Source: Candidatus Arcticimaribacter forsetii
Lineage (GTDB): Bacteria; Bacteroidota; Bacteroidia; Flavobacteriales; Flavobacteriaceae
DNA: 64,000 nt
Direction: 5' to 3'
NCBI RefSeq assembly: GCF_910589745.1
Contig: NZ_OU342399.1
Coordinates: 124,001-188,000, forward strand
The notes under the pieces are model-generated. The model was not told the origin of the DNA and did not search any database. It saw nothing but the letters and a program-made list of their open reading frames with translations. Shown piece by piece: positions 17,782-26,900 of the stretch (position 1 is its first letter; every line of letters begins with the position of its first letter). Made by a program: the position numbers and the translations under genes.

Positions 17782-18219
17782 CTATTTTTTTCCTGTGCTT
17801 CCAAATCCACCTGAACCACGCTCTGTAGTATCAAGACTTTCTGTTAAATTCCAAGAAACTTGTTCATATTTAGCAATTACTAATTGTGCTATTCGTTCTC
17901 CTGGATTTATTGTAAATGAGTTGTTTGATAGGTTGACTAATATAACTCCTATTTCGCCTCGGTAGTCAGCATCAATAGTTCCAGGTGCATTTAGTACAGT
18001 CAAACCATGTTTTGCGGCAAGTCCACTTCTAGGTCTAACTTGAGCTTCATATCCTTCTGGCAACGCTATTTTAAGGCCTGTTCCGATGATTTTTCGCTCT
18101 AAAGTCCCAAGAGTAACCGGCTCTGTTAAGTTTGCTCGGAGATCTACTCCTGCAGAGTTTTTAGTTGCAAAACTCGGAAGTTCAAATGAACTTTCATTTA
18201 TTATAGGTATTGTTAACAT
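17782..18219 (-). CDS. dut: dUTP diphosphatase
   Basis: The 145-residue trimeric-type dUTPase hydrolyses dUTP to dUMP, keeping uracil out of DNA. The five motifs are visible: [46 protein letters not shown] and the C-terminal [10 protein letters not shown] that closes over the active site. First gene of a four-gene operon with the nucleotidyltransferase, DUF4292 lipoprotein and EnvC-like protein. A near-match to the -7 box (TATTTTTA) is present upstream but is not convincing. Confidence 0.97.
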   Translation of the reverse strand: MLTIPIINESSFELPSFATKNSAGVDLRANLTEPVTLGTLERKIIGTGLKIALPEGYEAQVRPRSGLAAKHGLTVLNAPGTIDADYRGEIGVILVNLSNNSFTINPGERIAQLVIAKYEQVSWNLTESLDTTERGSGGFGSTGKK

Positions 18220-18350
18220 AATTCTTTTTTACATTCCATAAAAATACAAAAAAGCTAGGCATTAAATTGAAGTCAATCCTAAAGAAAACTTTTTTGCCCA
18301 GAGGAAACTTTTTAATATAATTGGAGCTAGTTATTTTAGAATTTATCATT

Positions 18351-18375
18351 AAAAAAGCCCCTCAAAAGAGGGGCT
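18351..18375 (-). terminator. Terminator of the ATP synthase operon
   Basis: A perfect 7-bp stem GCCCCTC / GAGGGGC with a 4-nt loop (18357-18374), followed on the reverse strand by six T residues. It lies 27 bp beyond the atpG stop. Confidence 0.9.
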
Positions 18376-18401
18376 GATTCAAAAAATGTTACTCTAAAAA
18401 A

Positions 18402-19265
18402 TTATGAACTTAGGGCTTCTGCTCCCCCTACTATTTCAAGAATTTCGTTTGTAATAGCTGCTTGACGTGCCTGGTTATAAGAAAGCTTTAATTGATCTCT
18501 TAATTCCGTAGCGTTATCAGTAGCTTTATGCATTGCTGTCATTCGGGCACCGTGCTCACTTGCAAAAGAATCACGTAATGCTTTAAATAACTGCATTTTT
18601 ATACTTTTAGGTAATAACTCTTGTATTATTTCTTCTTTGCTAGGTTCAAAAATATAATCAACAACGGCTGAAGTCTCTTTTTCTTGGTCGGAAACAATTG
18701 GCAAAAGAGTTTCTGTTGTTACAATTTGAGTTGCAGCATTCTTGAACCGGTTATAAACCACTTCAATCTTGTCGTACTTCTTGTTTGTAAACTCTTCCAT
18801 AAACTCATCTGCTATAGCGCTTGCGTTAGCAAAGGTTAAAGCGTCAAAAATATCGTTGTTGTTCAGAGCTACTTCAAATGATTTTTGTAGAATATCATTC
18901 CCCTTTTTTCCAAGAGTAATTAGACTTACATTTTTATTTGCGTAAACCGTTTCGATTTTTTTGGTTACTTCTTTAACTATACTAGAGTTAAATCCTCCAC
19001 AAAGTCCACGATTGGATGTAATCACAAGGATTAAAACATTATTAACCGGTCTTTGATCTGTGTAAGGATTTTGTGTATCGCCATCAATTGAACCACTTAA
19101 ATTCTGGATTAACTCGGTAAGTTTATCAGAATAAGGGCGCATTGCCGTAATTGCATCTTGAGCTTTTTTAAGCTTTGCTGCAGACACCATTTTCATGGCA
19201 GAGGTGATTTGCATGGTCGATGAAACCGATGCAATTCTATTACGTATCTCTTTTAAATTAGCCAT
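18402..19265 (-). CDS. atpG: ATP synthase F1 subunit gamma
   Basis: The 287-residue gamma subunit is the rotor shaft in the F1 head. The N-terminus MANLKEIRNRIASVSSTMQI and the C-terminus ELRDQLKLSYNQARQAAIT are the two long helices of the coiled-coil shaft; RGLCGGFNSS marks the central fold. Last gene of the operon, 12 bp after atpA, followed by a terminator. The beta and epsilon genes (atpD, atpC) are not here, as is usual in Bacteroidota where they form a separate locus. Confidence 0.98.
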   Translation of the reverse strand: MANLKEIRNRIASVSSTMQITSAMKMVSAAKLKKAQDAITAMRPYSDKLTELIQNLSGSIDGDTQNPYTDQRPVNNVLILVITSNRGLCGGFNSSIVKEVTKKIETVYANKNVSLITLGKKGNDILQKSFEVALNNNDIFDALTFANASAIADEFMEEFTNKKYDKIEVVYNRFKNAATQIVTTETLLPIVSDQEKETSAVVDYIFEPSKEEIIQELLPKSIKMQLFKALRDSFASEHGARMTAMHKATDNATELRDQLKLSYNQARQAAITNEILEIVGGAEALSS

Positions 19266-19277
19266 ACTATGGGTGGT

Positions 19278-20855
19278 TTATTCGAATTGTGCTGATACTT
19301 CTTTAGCTACACTGTTTAAGGTATCTAAAACCTCGTCTGTTAATTTTCCTGTTTTGATTGTATCTAAAACATTGCGGTGTTTGCTATTCAATACTTCGAT
19401 ATAGCTTTTTTCGAAGGCTTTAACCTGTTCAACAGGAACGGATCTTAACAAGTTTTTAGAACCTGCGTAAATAATTGCTGTTTGATCTTCTACTGTAAAA
19501 GGATCATTTTGAGCTTGCTTAAGAATCTCAACGTTACGTTTTCCTTTTTCAATAACATTCAATGTTGCAGAATCAAGATCAGAACCAAACTTAGCAAATG
19601 CCTCCAGTTCGCGGAACTGTGCTTGATCTAGTTTCAATGTTCCAGAAACTTTTTTCATTGATTTAATCTGTGCTGAACCACCTACACGAGAAACCGAAAT
19701 CCCTACGTTAATTGCAGGACGTACACCCGAGTTAAATAAATCAGACTCTAAGAATATCTGCCCATCTGTAATCGAAATTACGTTGGTTGGAATATAAGCC
19801 GAAACATCACCTGCTTGGGTTTCAATAATAGGTAATGCAGTTAAAGATCCTCCTCCTTTAACTTTATCTTTTAATGAATCTGGAAGGTCATTCATCCCTT
19901 TTGCAATATCATCATCCGCAATTACTTTTGCTGCACGCTCTAATAAACGAGAATGAAGGTAGAATACATCTCCAGGGTAAGCTTCACGTCCTGGTGGACG
20001 ACGAAGTAATAACGACACCTCACGGTATGCTACTGCTTGCTTGGATAAATCATCATATATAATTAAAGCTGGACGACCAGTGTCTCTGAAATACTCTCCA
20101 ATTGCTGCTCCTGCAAAAGGTGCATATACCTGCATTGGGGCAGGGTCAGATGCGTTAGCCGCTACAATAGTAGTGTAAGCTAAAGCTCCTTTTTCTTCTA
20201 GTACTTTTGCAATTCCTGCAACCGTAGATGCTTTTTGACCAATTGCAACATAAATACAATAAACAGGCTCTCCTGCATCGTAAAATTCTTTTTGGTTCAA
20301 AATAGTGTCAATACAAACTGTAGTTTTTCCAGTCTGACGGTCACCAATTACTAATTCACGCTGACCTCTACCTACTGGAATCATAGCGTCAATTGCTTTA
20401 ATTCCTGTTTGCATTGGCTCATTAACCGGCTGACGGTAAATTACTCCAGGAGCTTTTCGCTCTAGAGGCATTTCAAAAAGTTCACCATCAAGATCACCTT
20501 TTCCGTCGATAGGGTTTCCAAGCGTGTCAACCACACGACCAACAATACTCTCTCCTACTTTTATCGATGCGATACGTTCTGTTCGCTTAACGGTATCTCC
20601 TTCAGAAATTTCTTTGGATGGCCCTAAAAGTACCACCCCTACATTATCTTCTTCAAGGTTCAACACCATTCCTTCTAGACCAGAATCAAAACGAACTAAT
20701 TCTCCATATTGAGCATTAGAAAGTCCGTATACACGTGCGATTCCATCCCCTACTTCAAGAACGGTTCCAACTTCATCTAAAGAAGCTGCTGCCTCTAATC
20801 CTGCGAGTTGGTTTTTCAAAATTGCTGAAACTTCAGCTGGTTTAATTGCTGCCAT
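19278..20855 (-). CDS. atpA: ATP synthase F1 subunit alpha
   Basis: The 525-residue alpha subunit has P-loop GDRQTGKTT, the [11 protein letters not shown] segment, [12 protein letters not shown] and the conserved [14 protein letters not shown] near the arginine-finger region. It forms the alpha3beta3 hexamer with AtpD. It lies 9 bp after atpH and 12 bp before atpG. Confidence 0.99.
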   Translation of the reverse strand: MAAIKPAEVSAILKNQLAGLEAAASLDEVGTVLEVGDGIARVYGLSNAQYGELVRFDSGLEGMVLNLEEDNVGVVLLGPSKEISEGDTVKRTERIASIKVGESIVGRVVDTLGNPIDGKGDLDGELFEMPLERKAPGVIYRQPVNEPMQTGIKAIDAMIPVGRGQRELVIGDRQTGKTTVCIDTILNQKEFYDAGEPVYCIYVAIGQKASTVAGIAKVLEEKGALAYTTIVAANASDPAPMQVYAPFAGAAIGEYFRDTGRPALIIYDDLSKQAVAYREVSLLLRRPPGREAYPGDVFYLHSRLLERAAKVIADDDIAKGMNDLPDSLKDKVKGGGSLTALPIIETQAGDVSAYIPTNVISITDGQIFLESDLFNSGVRPAINVGISVSRVGGSAQIKSMKKVSGTLKLDQAQFRELEAFAKFGSDLDSATLNVIEKGKRNVEILKQAQNDPFTVEDQTAIIYAGSKNLLRSVPVEQVKAFEKSYIEVLNSKHRNVLDTIKTGKLTDEVLDTLNSVAKEVSAQFE

Positions 20856-20864
20856 AGTATCTAT

Positions 20865-21413
20865 TTAAGCGCTATAATTGGTTTGTGTCAATTCTCTTTT
20901 AAGTGTGTCTAATTTATGAACTACACTTGCATTGTATTGTAAATCTCCTATTCGTAAAACAAAACCTCCGATAATAGAAGGGTCTACAATACTTTTAAGG
21001 ATTAATTGGGCTGAGGATAATTCCTTAGCTTTATTTAAAATTATTTTCTCTAGTGAATCAGTTAATGGAACTGCTGTCGTTACAATTGCATTTTGCTTTC
21101 CTTGCTGAGCTTGATATAGTTCAATAAATTGTTCAGCAACCTGATCTAATAAATTAATTCGTTTGTTTGTAGCTAAAAGCTCTACCAGTCTTTTACTTCC
21201 GTCTGAAAGATTAGTAAAAACATTAAAAACTGTTTCTTTCTTGGTGTTGTTTGAAAGAACAGGATTGTCTAAGAAAGCAACCAGGTCTTCATTTGCTTCG
21301 CAAATATTGACAACTTCTACCATGTCTTGTTCAAGTGCAGGAGCTGTTCCTTGTTCTAGTGATATGCTAAGAGCAGCTTTTGCGTAACGTAATGCGGCAC
21401 GGTTATTTTTCAT
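20865..21413 (-). CDS. atpH: ATP synthase F1 subunit delta
   Basis: The 182-residue delta (OSCP) subunit links the peripheral stalk to F1. It starts with an RYAKAALSISLEQG helix and has the C-terminal IIGGFVLRIGDLQYNASV, typical of the family. It lies 4 bp after atpF. Confidence 0.97.
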   Translation of the reverse strand: MKNNRAALRYAKAALSISLEQGTAPALEQDMVEVVNICEANEDLVAFLDNPVLSNNTKKETVFNVFTNLSDGSKRLVELLATNKRINLLDQVAEQFIELYQAQQGKQNAIVTTAVPLTDSLEKIILNKAKELSSAQLILKSIVDPSIIGGFVLRIGDLQYNASVVHKLDTLKRELTQTNYSA

Positions 21414-21417
21414 CTTT

Positions 21418-21918
21418 TTACTTTACTTCGATTTCTTTTACCAATTCTGAAACAAATTTCTCTTGTGCAGCTTGATCTTTCAATTCTGTTTGTAAAACTT
21501 TAGCAGCGATATCAATAGAAAGTGAAGCAACTTGACCCTTTAGCTCATTGATTGCTGCATTCTTTTCGTTTTGAATTGTTACTTGAGCTTGTGCAGTAAT
21601 TTTATCTGCTTCTGCTTTAGCATCTTCTTTAGCTTGATTAACAATTTTAGTGCTTTCTGTTTTAGCTTCAGCTAAAAGGGCGTCTCTTTCAGAACGGGCT
21701 TGTTTTAGAATTCTTTTATTGTCTGCTTGAACCGCTTCCATATCCTCACGAGCTTTTTCGGCAGCACTTAAAGATTCTCTAATCGAAGTCTCACGTTCGT
21801 TAACTGCGTCTAAAATGGGTTTCCAAGCAAATTTTTTGAGCAATAACAAAAGAGCAACAAACAATATGGTTTGCCAAACAAAAAGCCCTAATGAAAATTC
21901 TTCTAATAATTTTTCCAT
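21418..21918 (-). CDS. atpF: ATP synthase Fo subunit b
   Basis: The 166-residue subunit b has one N-terminal membrane helix (LGLFVWQTILFVALLLLL, about residues 10-27) followed by the WKPILDAVNERE turn and a long charged coiled coil that forms the peripheral stalk. It is separated from atpE by 73 bp containing a stable hairpin. Confidence 0.98.
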   Translation of the reverse strand: MEKLLEEFSLGLFVWQTILFVALLLLLKKFAWKPILDAVNERETSIRESLSAAEKAREDMEAVQADNKRILKQARSERDALLAEAKTESTKIVNQAKEDAKAEADKITAQAQVTIQNEKNAAINELKGQVASLSIDIAAKVLQTELKDQAAQEKFVSELVKEIEVK

Positions 21919-21951
21919 TTAATAAATTTATGGTTTAATCAATACTTTAAA

Positions 21952-21982
21952 AAATAGAGCTGCAACCAACCGTTGCAGCTCT
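21952..21982 (-). terminator. Hairpin between atpE and atpF (attenuator or processing site)
   Basis: An 11-bp perfect stem AGAGCTGCAAC / GTTGCAGCTCT with a 5-nt loop (21956-21982). In the reverse-strand direction it follows the atpE stop by 9 nt and is followed by TATTTTTT, so it looks like an intrinsic terminator inside the operon. Since AtpF, AtpH, AtpA and AtpG are encoded downstream, it is more likely a partial terminator or an mRNA-stabilising element raising atpE output. Confidence 0.65.
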
Positions 21983-21991
21983 AAAACTGTT

Positions 21992-22186
21992 TTAGCTTAC
22001 TGCAAATAGTGCAGCAAAACCAATACCTTCGATCAATGCAGCTGCAATAAGCATAGCTGTTTGAATCTTTCCGTAAGCTTCTGGTTGGCGAGCGATAGCA
22101 TCCATTGCTGTTCCCCCAATTTTACCGATACCCATTCCGACACCGATAACTACCAATCCTGCTCCTACCATTACTGGAATTTCCAT
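21992..22186 (-). CDS. atpE: ATP synthase Fo subunit c
   Basis: The 64-residue proteolipid has two membrane helices with the polar loop ARQPEA between them and the ion-binding carboxylate in the second helix (ALIEGIGFAALFA, Glu). The start is ATG at 22186 (MEIPVMVGAG), as in other flavobacteria; a 10-residue in-frame extension upstream is not family-like. The pattern does not show an obvious sodium-binding signature, so proton coupling is likely. A stable hairpin follows the gene. Confidence 0.97.
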   Translation of the reverse strand: MEIPVMVGAGLVVIGVGMGIGKIGGTAMDAIARQPEAYGKIQTAMLIAAALIEGIGFAALFAVS

Positions 22187-22227
22187 AATTGTATATATTA
22201 AATTAAACACTCTCATTTATGAAACGC

Positions 22228-23355
22228 TTAATGCGCTTCAATTTCATCGTGATGCTCATGCTCCTCTGAGGCAAAGCCAAAGTAAAGAGCCGATAACATC
22301 GTAAATATGTATGCTTGTAGCAATGCTACTAAAACTTCTATAAAAGAAATTGCAAAGGCAAGACCAAACGATAATGGACTTCCTAACCAACTTTTAAATA
22401 TAAACATTAATCCGATCAGGCTCATCAAAACAATATGTCCTGCTTGCATGTTTGCATACAAACGAATTAATAGTGAAAACGGTTTAACAAAAATACCTAA
22501 AACTTCAATTGGAATTAATATAATGTATAAAGGAACCTTTGCATACCATTTCATTGAAGACCCTAATGGATCAAAAATATGTAACCAATAATCTTTTGTT
22601 CCTGTAAGATTGGTAAGAAGAAATGTAATTAATGCCAAACAAAAAGTTACAGCGATGTTCCCAGTAACATTTATTCCTAGTGGTGTTAATCCTAAAATGT
22701 TTAGGAACCAAACAAAGAAAAATACCGTTAACAAGAAGCTCATGTATTTTTTATATTTCTTTTCCCCAATGTTAGGGATCGCAATATCATCGCGTACATA
22801 AAGAACAATTGGTTCGAAAAAACGTCCTACTCCTGAGGCAATTCCTCCGTTTTTAGCGTATGAATCTGCAAGGTTTTTAAACAAAAAGAACATGAGTAAA
22901 AAGGTAAACATAATGCTTACCACTCCTTTAGTAATTGAAAAGTCTAAAGGGGCTTCATTAGTAGCATGATGATCTTCATCGTAGATAATAGTCCCTTCAG
23001 CGTCTGTTTTATAAATTTTGTTGTGACTTATGGCGTAGTAGTTCCCGTCCACCTCAGCAACAGTTTCTCCGTGGTGAAATTTTGAAGAAGAAAATACTTT
23101 TAAACCCTTGTCCCAGAGGATTATAGGAAGTGGAGCCCCTATGTAAACGTGCTCGCCTGATTCGTTGGTGTAAGAAAAGAAACTGAAGTCATAGGAATCC
23201 TGCAAGTGATGCATGATGTAGTCCTTAATCTCCTTTTTTTGGATTTCTTTTGCAGAAAGGTTCTCTGTGATTTCTTGTTTTTCCTTTGCAGATACTACTC
23301 CAGTAAGGAGTAATGCTAGTAAAAACAAACTTTTTCTCTTAAGTAAAATTAACAT
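22228..23355 (-). CDS. atpB: ATP synthase Fo subunit a
   Basis: The 375-residue subunit a is longer than the 240-280 residues of most bacteria because of an N-terminal signal peptide (about residues 1-23) and a periplasmic extension to about residue 145, a Bacteroidota trait. The core has the essential Arg in LLIRLYANMQAGHIV. The C-terminus is His/Glu-rich (EEHEHHDEIEAH). A TACATTTG box lies 34 nt upstream, so atpBEFHAG can be transcribed independently of porW. Confidence 0.97.
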   Translation of the reverse strand: MLILLKRKSLFLLALLLTGVVSAKEKQEITENLSAKEIQKKEIKDYIMHHLQDSYDFSFFSYTNESGEHVYIGAPLPIILWDKGLKVFSSSKFHHGETVAEVDGNYYAISHNKIYKTDAEGTIIYDEDHHATNEAPLDFSITKGVVSIMFTFLLMFFLFKNLADSYAKNGGIASGVGRFFEPIVLYVRDDIAIPNIGEKKYKKYMSFLLTVFFFVWFLNILGLTPLGINVTGNIAVTFCLALITFLLTNLTGTKDYWLHIFDPLGSSMKWYAKVPLYIILIPIEVLGIFVKPFSLLIRLYANMQAGHIVLMSLIGLMFIFKSWLGSPLSFGLAFAISFIEVLVALLQAYIFTMLSALYFGFASEEHEHHDEIEAH

Positions 23356-23389
23356 ATTAGCTCTGCCTATTATTTCTCGAAATGCGATG

Positions 23390-23397
23390 CAAATGTA
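23390..23397 (-). promoter_or_regulatory. -7 promoter box TACATTTG of atpB
   Basis: Exact TAnnTTTG match in the 75-bp gap between the small membrane protein gene and atpB, 34 nt before the atpB ATG. Confidence 0.6.
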
Positions 23398-23430
23398 ATG
23401 CTTTACATTAAAAAGAAAAACTCTTAACTC

Positions 23431-23805
23431 TTATATTTTGTTTAATTTTCGAACTAAAATGAAGGATTCTAAAAACAAACCCGTAAAATAGGGGATTAAA
23501 AAGGTTAAAACCTCAGCTTTTTCTAAGTTTCCATCTACTTTGTACATTGGATAAAATACCATAAAAAAAAGGATGAATTTTAATAGACTACTTGCCATAA
23601 ATAAAAAGCCAACCTGGCTACTGTTTTTTTTAAATACAATAAATAGGCCCCATAAAATCGATCCTGCTAAAAAAAAGTTAGCTGCATAACTCAAAAAAAG
23701 CTGGTTTTGAGTAACTGGAACTTCAAAAAAAAACAAAACGGAAAGATGTAGTAATAAAACTACACCAAATATAGCCGTGAAAAAGAATGCCGATTTTAGT
23801 TTCAA
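23431..23805 (-). CDS. Small four-helix membrane protein of the ATP synthase locus (DUF6168-like)
   Basis: The 124-residue protein has four hydrophobic segments (about residues 6-27, 38-58, 67-87, 99-118) and the motif FLFMASSLLKFILFF. It sits where AtpI-type assembly or magnesium-transport proteins are encoded, and resembles a flavobacterial family I believe is labelled DUF6168; the name is from memory. A role in Fo assembly is inferred from position only. The start is TTG at 23805, overlapping the stop of the preceding gene as TTGA; no in-frame ATG precedes the first helix. Confidence 0.7.
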   Translation of the reverse strand: MKLKSAFFFTAIFGVVLLLHLSVLFFFEVPVTQNQLFLSYAANFFLAGSILWGLFIVFKKNSSQVGFLFMASSLLKFILFFMVFYPMYKVDGNLEKAEVLTFLIPYFTGLFLESFILVRKLNKI

Positions 23806-24011
23806 GAGTCATTTAAGTTTTTTGATTGCTTCTGAATTAAAATTAAAACAAAAACAATACCAATGGCAGAGAGAGTTAAGGCCCAAAAATTACTTTCTGA
23901 CTTTAAATAGAGATCGAGCCAGCTGCCCAGTTTTACTGCAGCATAAATTACAAGCGCTATTTGAACGGCTAATGATGAAAATACAAGCCAACGATTAGGC
24001 TGTTTTTTCAA
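23802..24011 (-). CDS. AtpZ/AtpI-family protein
   Basis: The 69-residue protein has two membrane helices: WLVFSSLAVQIALVIYAAVKLG and ALTLSAIGIVFVLILI. This two-helix form, with a short LGSWLD turn, is typical of AtpZ/AtpI proteins encoded ahead of atpB and thought to aid c-ring assembly or supply magnesium. The start is TTG at 24011: it is the only plausible start in the frame, with a stop three codons further up. It overlaps the end of the bactofilin gene by 17 bp. Confidence 0.8.
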   Translation of the reverse strand: MKKQPNRWLVFSSLAVQIALVIYAAVKLGSWLDLYLKSESNFWALTLSAIGIVFVLILIQKQSKNLNDS

Positions 24012-24375
24012 TGTCTTTATTTAGTGATTTAACATCTGAAGAAGAACGCATAGAACATTTAGCATTAAAGATTGCCCCAGACTCTACAATTAGTTTTCCA
24101 ATTACAGCTTCACCCTCTAAATTACTAGAAGACTTTAAGCTAAGGCTTTCTTTAACCTCAAGTTTTCCATTAAACTTTCCTTCTATATCAGCGTAGGAAC
24201 AAACAATAACACCATTTATAACTCCTTCTTTACCAATAACAACTTTCCCAGAAGTTTTGATTGAACCTTCTAGAGTCCCGTCGATCCTAAAATCTGCCTC
24301 AGAAACTATATCTCCTGTAATTACAGTGCTTTTTTCAATTCTATTTGGTTGTCCGTTAATTTCGTTATTTTTCAT
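23995..24375 (-). CDS. Bactofilin (polymer-forming cytoskeletal protein)
   Basis: The 126-residue protein is a short bactofilin: about residues 18-105 form a right-handed beta-helix of repeated strand-turn units (DIVSEADFRIDGTLEGSIKT, GKVVIGKEGVINGVIVCS, EAVIGKLIVESGAIF). Bactofilins polymerise without nucleotide on the inner face of the membrane and position cell-wall or motility factors. It overlaps the porW stop by 11 bp and the AtpZ/AtpI gene by 17 bp, so it is translated with both. Confidence 0.9.
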   Translation of the reverse strand: MKNNEINGQPNRIEKSTVITGDIVSEADFRIDGTLEGSIKTSGKVVIGKEGVINGVIVCSYADIEGKFNGKLEVKESLSLKSSSNLEGEAVIGKLIVESGAIFNAKCSMRSSSDVKSLNKDIEKTA

Positions 24376-26848
24376 ATAGCGTTTGTTTTACTGCTGAATT
24401 CCAGCTTTTTAACAATTGTATTTCTTTGTAAACAGAAGACAAAACTACAAATTTATTTGAAATTGCCGTTGAAACAGGGGCAGGAGTTTTTTTTGGAAGT
24501 TCAAAAACAACATTTGGTTTTTGTGTCAAACCATTTACAACAAGAAATAAATAGTCTCTATTGTAGATTTCAAAAGAAAGGTTTTTATAAGAAATACTTG
24601 CCTCTGCTAATGTACTTGTAACAATTGATGTTAAAGTGGCTAAATTCTCTGGGTAGTTTTTTAAAGTTGGAAAAATTAATTTGTAATTAGCAAAAACCTT
24701 CTGTTCCTCTATTTTTTCATTATTTTCAAGTGTAAACAAGAATGTTTTAGCTTGTACTGCTACTTCGGAACTCGGATACTCTTTAATGATACTTTTTAAT
24801 TTTTCTTTCCATACTTCAACACCATCTAAACGACCTGAAGCGTTTGCCATTAATAGGGCAACTTTAGAGGCCATTGGGGTTCCGCTAAAAATAACTAATA
24901 AATCGTCTCCTAGTGTAAGGACCTCCTCGTACTTCTGTTCCTGATAAATTGAATACAATGATTCATATCGCGTTGTTGGGGTTTCGTTTGGTCTTAACTT
25001 AAAATTCTCAGGATCTTTTATTATTCTAGCAAATCTAGAGTTCGGATATTGTTTCAAAATTTGGTCCTTGTAAACTAGTGCATTTGAGGGGTTGTCAATT
25101 AAATCCATCTTGTATAAATGATACCAAGCATTTAATTCTTGTGTATCGTTTGGCTTGTTTACAAGTAATTCTTTTAACCGTTTTGAAGATAATAAGTTGT
25201 TTTTAAACTTCTCTTTATACAAAATGCCAACCTCTAAAAAAGCTCGGTTTCTTTCTTTCCTGAGCGAGTCCAAAGTTTCTAAGTCTGTAGGAATAAGATT
25301 AACATATGCTTGAGCATTTTCTTTAACGATTGGTTTGTTTTCTAATACCTGATCAGTATTATTGTTTAAAGAAACAGAGCCTCTGAGCGTCTCAATCCGG
25401 TTCCAATCATCAATATTTGGTCTATTCCCATAAGTTGAAGCGAATTCTTGTTTCCCCAGCAACACCAAATTCTCGTTGTAGAAGTATAATCTTTTCCCGT
25501 TTGAGCCTCCCAGTACATTAAATAAAGATTTTTTTTCTAAGCTAATTTTTTCAAGTTCTTTAGCTCTTTTTTGGTCAATTGCTTTTTGAAAATAAGCAAG
25601 CTGCTCTTGTGGCAACATTTTTGAAAGACTAAGAATACTGTCTGTGTATTTAATTTTGTTTTCGTAAACAACGATGTCTTGTAAACCATCTCGTTCTCTA
25701 CTTACAACTTTTTTATGTTTAGTTTCCGATGGAAATTGACTCAATAGACTGTCTAAATAAGCGCCCGTTTCTACATATCTACCTTTTAAAAAAGCTGCGT
25801 CCGCTAAATCACGATAATTTTGACGTAGCGTTTGTCGATCTATTCCTGGAGAACTGTTTGATTTATTGTAATATTTTTTAGCGATACTGTCTAAGCCCGA
25901 ATTGATAAAATAACGAGCATATTGACGATAAATTAAATGAGTGAATCTTTTGTTTTCATAAGCACTACTAAGTTTATAGAGTTCTTTTTCCGGATTTTCA
26001 CCTTTCAACTCTAAATTAATTCTTAGAGAATTTAGCTTTGCGTGCATCCAATATAAACGGGGAGCTTTTCTTTTTAATTGAACTATTGAATTAAATATAA
26101 TTTGTGCAGAATCTTTTTGTCCTAATTCTTCAAATATTTGAGCCTCAATAAACGCATATCGAGCCTTTATGTTTTTTTGTTTTTCAGAAAAAGCAGCTTT
26201 CTTAATGTATTTTAAAGCGGAGTCTTTTTGTTTTACGTTTAAGAATGCTTGTGCTAATGTTGCGTTTACCTCGGGATAAAGTTTATTTCTTTTAGGGATA
26301 TTGTTGGCTAAGGGCTTTAAGTTAGCGATCACTAATTCATCGTTTCCCAATCTAAGGTTTGTTTTCTCTCTCCACAGCTTTCCTTCATAAAAAACGTCCG
26401 CGTCTGAATATAAACTCAACAGGTAATTAAAGGCTTCTAGTGCAGGTAAAAAACGGCGATCATAATACCTTGACTTTCCTAAAAGTAAATATGCTTTATC
26501 AATTTGTCTGTTTTTCTGAACTCCTTTAATATTGATGGAGTGCTTTTGAATTGCTTTAACTGCCTTTTCTTCTGCCCTAATAAAACTGGGAATAGATGCC
26601 GTTGCATTGACGTCTTCTCCGTCTAATGTAATTAACTCAACGGGAAGGGTTTGTAAAAAATTGTCTTGAGATTGGCTTTCAAGAATTGCAATTCCGATGT
26701 CTAATGCCTCTTGTCCATTAAACAGAACGTTAAATTTTGTATTTATACTATGATACTCCCTGTTCAAAAAGCGGTCTTTTTGAGTCGAACAAGCCTGAAT
26801 TCCATAGAGGAAAAGGAGGAGAATAATAAATTTTAGTTTGTTTTTCAA
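24365..26848 (-). CDS. porW: PorW/SprE-type TPR lipoprotein of gliding motility and type IX secretion
   Basis: The 827-residue lipoprotein has a signal peptide MKNKLKFIILLLFLYGIQAC (Cys20 lipidated) and the family-typical start STQKDRFLNREYHSINTKFN. The rest is helical TPR-like repeats. PorW/SprE is an outer-membrane-associated lipoprotein needed for T9SS function and gliding; SprE of Flavobacterium johnsoniae is its homologue. The start is TTG at 26848: the signal peptide requires it, and no ATG is available. A TACTTTTG sequence at 26846-26853 overlaps that TTG, so either it is fortuitous or the transcript is leaderless with an odd start. Confidence 0.88.
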   Translation of the reverse strand: MKNKLKFIILLLFLYGIQACSTQKDRFLNREYHSINTKFNVLFNGQEALDIGIAILESQSQDNFLQTLPVELITLDGEDVNATASIPSFIRAEEKAVKAIQKHSINIKGVQKNRQIDKAYLLLGKSRYYDRRFLPALEAFNYLLSLYSDADVFYEGKLWREKTNLRLGNDELVIANLKPLANNIPKRNKLYPEVNATLAQAFLNVKQKDSALKYIKKAAFSEKQKNIKARYAFIEAQIFEELGQKDSAQIIFNSIVQLKRKAPRLYWMHAKLNSLRINLELKGENPEKELYKLSSAYENKRFTHLIYRQYARYFINSGLDSIAKKYYNKSNSSPGIDRQTLRQNYRDLADAAFLKGRYVETGAYLDSLLSQFPSETKHKKVVSRERDGLQDIVVYENKIKYTDSILSLSKMLPQEQLAYFQKAIDQKRAKELEKISLEKKSLFNVLGGSNGKRLYFYNENLVLLGKQEFASTYGNRPNIDDWNRIETLRGSVSLNNNTDQVLENKPIVKENAQAYVNLIPTDLETLDSLRKERNRAFLEVGILYKEKFKNNLLSSKRLKELLVNKPNDTQELNAWYHLYKMDLIDNPSNALVYKDQILKQYPNSRFARIIKDPENFKLRPNETPTTRYESLYSIYQEQKYEEVLTLGDDLLVIFSGTPMASKVALLMANASGRLDGVEVWKEKLKSIIKEYPSSEVAVQAKTFLFTLENNEKIEEQKVFANYKLIFPTLKNYPENLATLTSIVTSTLAEASISYKNLSFEIYNRDYLFLVVNGLTQKPNVVFELPKKTPAPVSTAISNKFVVLSSVYKEIQLLKSWNSAVKQTLYEK

Positions 26849-26900
26849 AAGTAGATTTGATCTAAACTAATAACTTACAATCTAAGGTTTTAGTATATGC

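Noticed and set aside
26846-26853. TACTTTTG promoter box for porW
   Set aside because: It includes the only plausible start codon of porW, so it cannot be used by a normal leadered transcript; not listed as a promoter.
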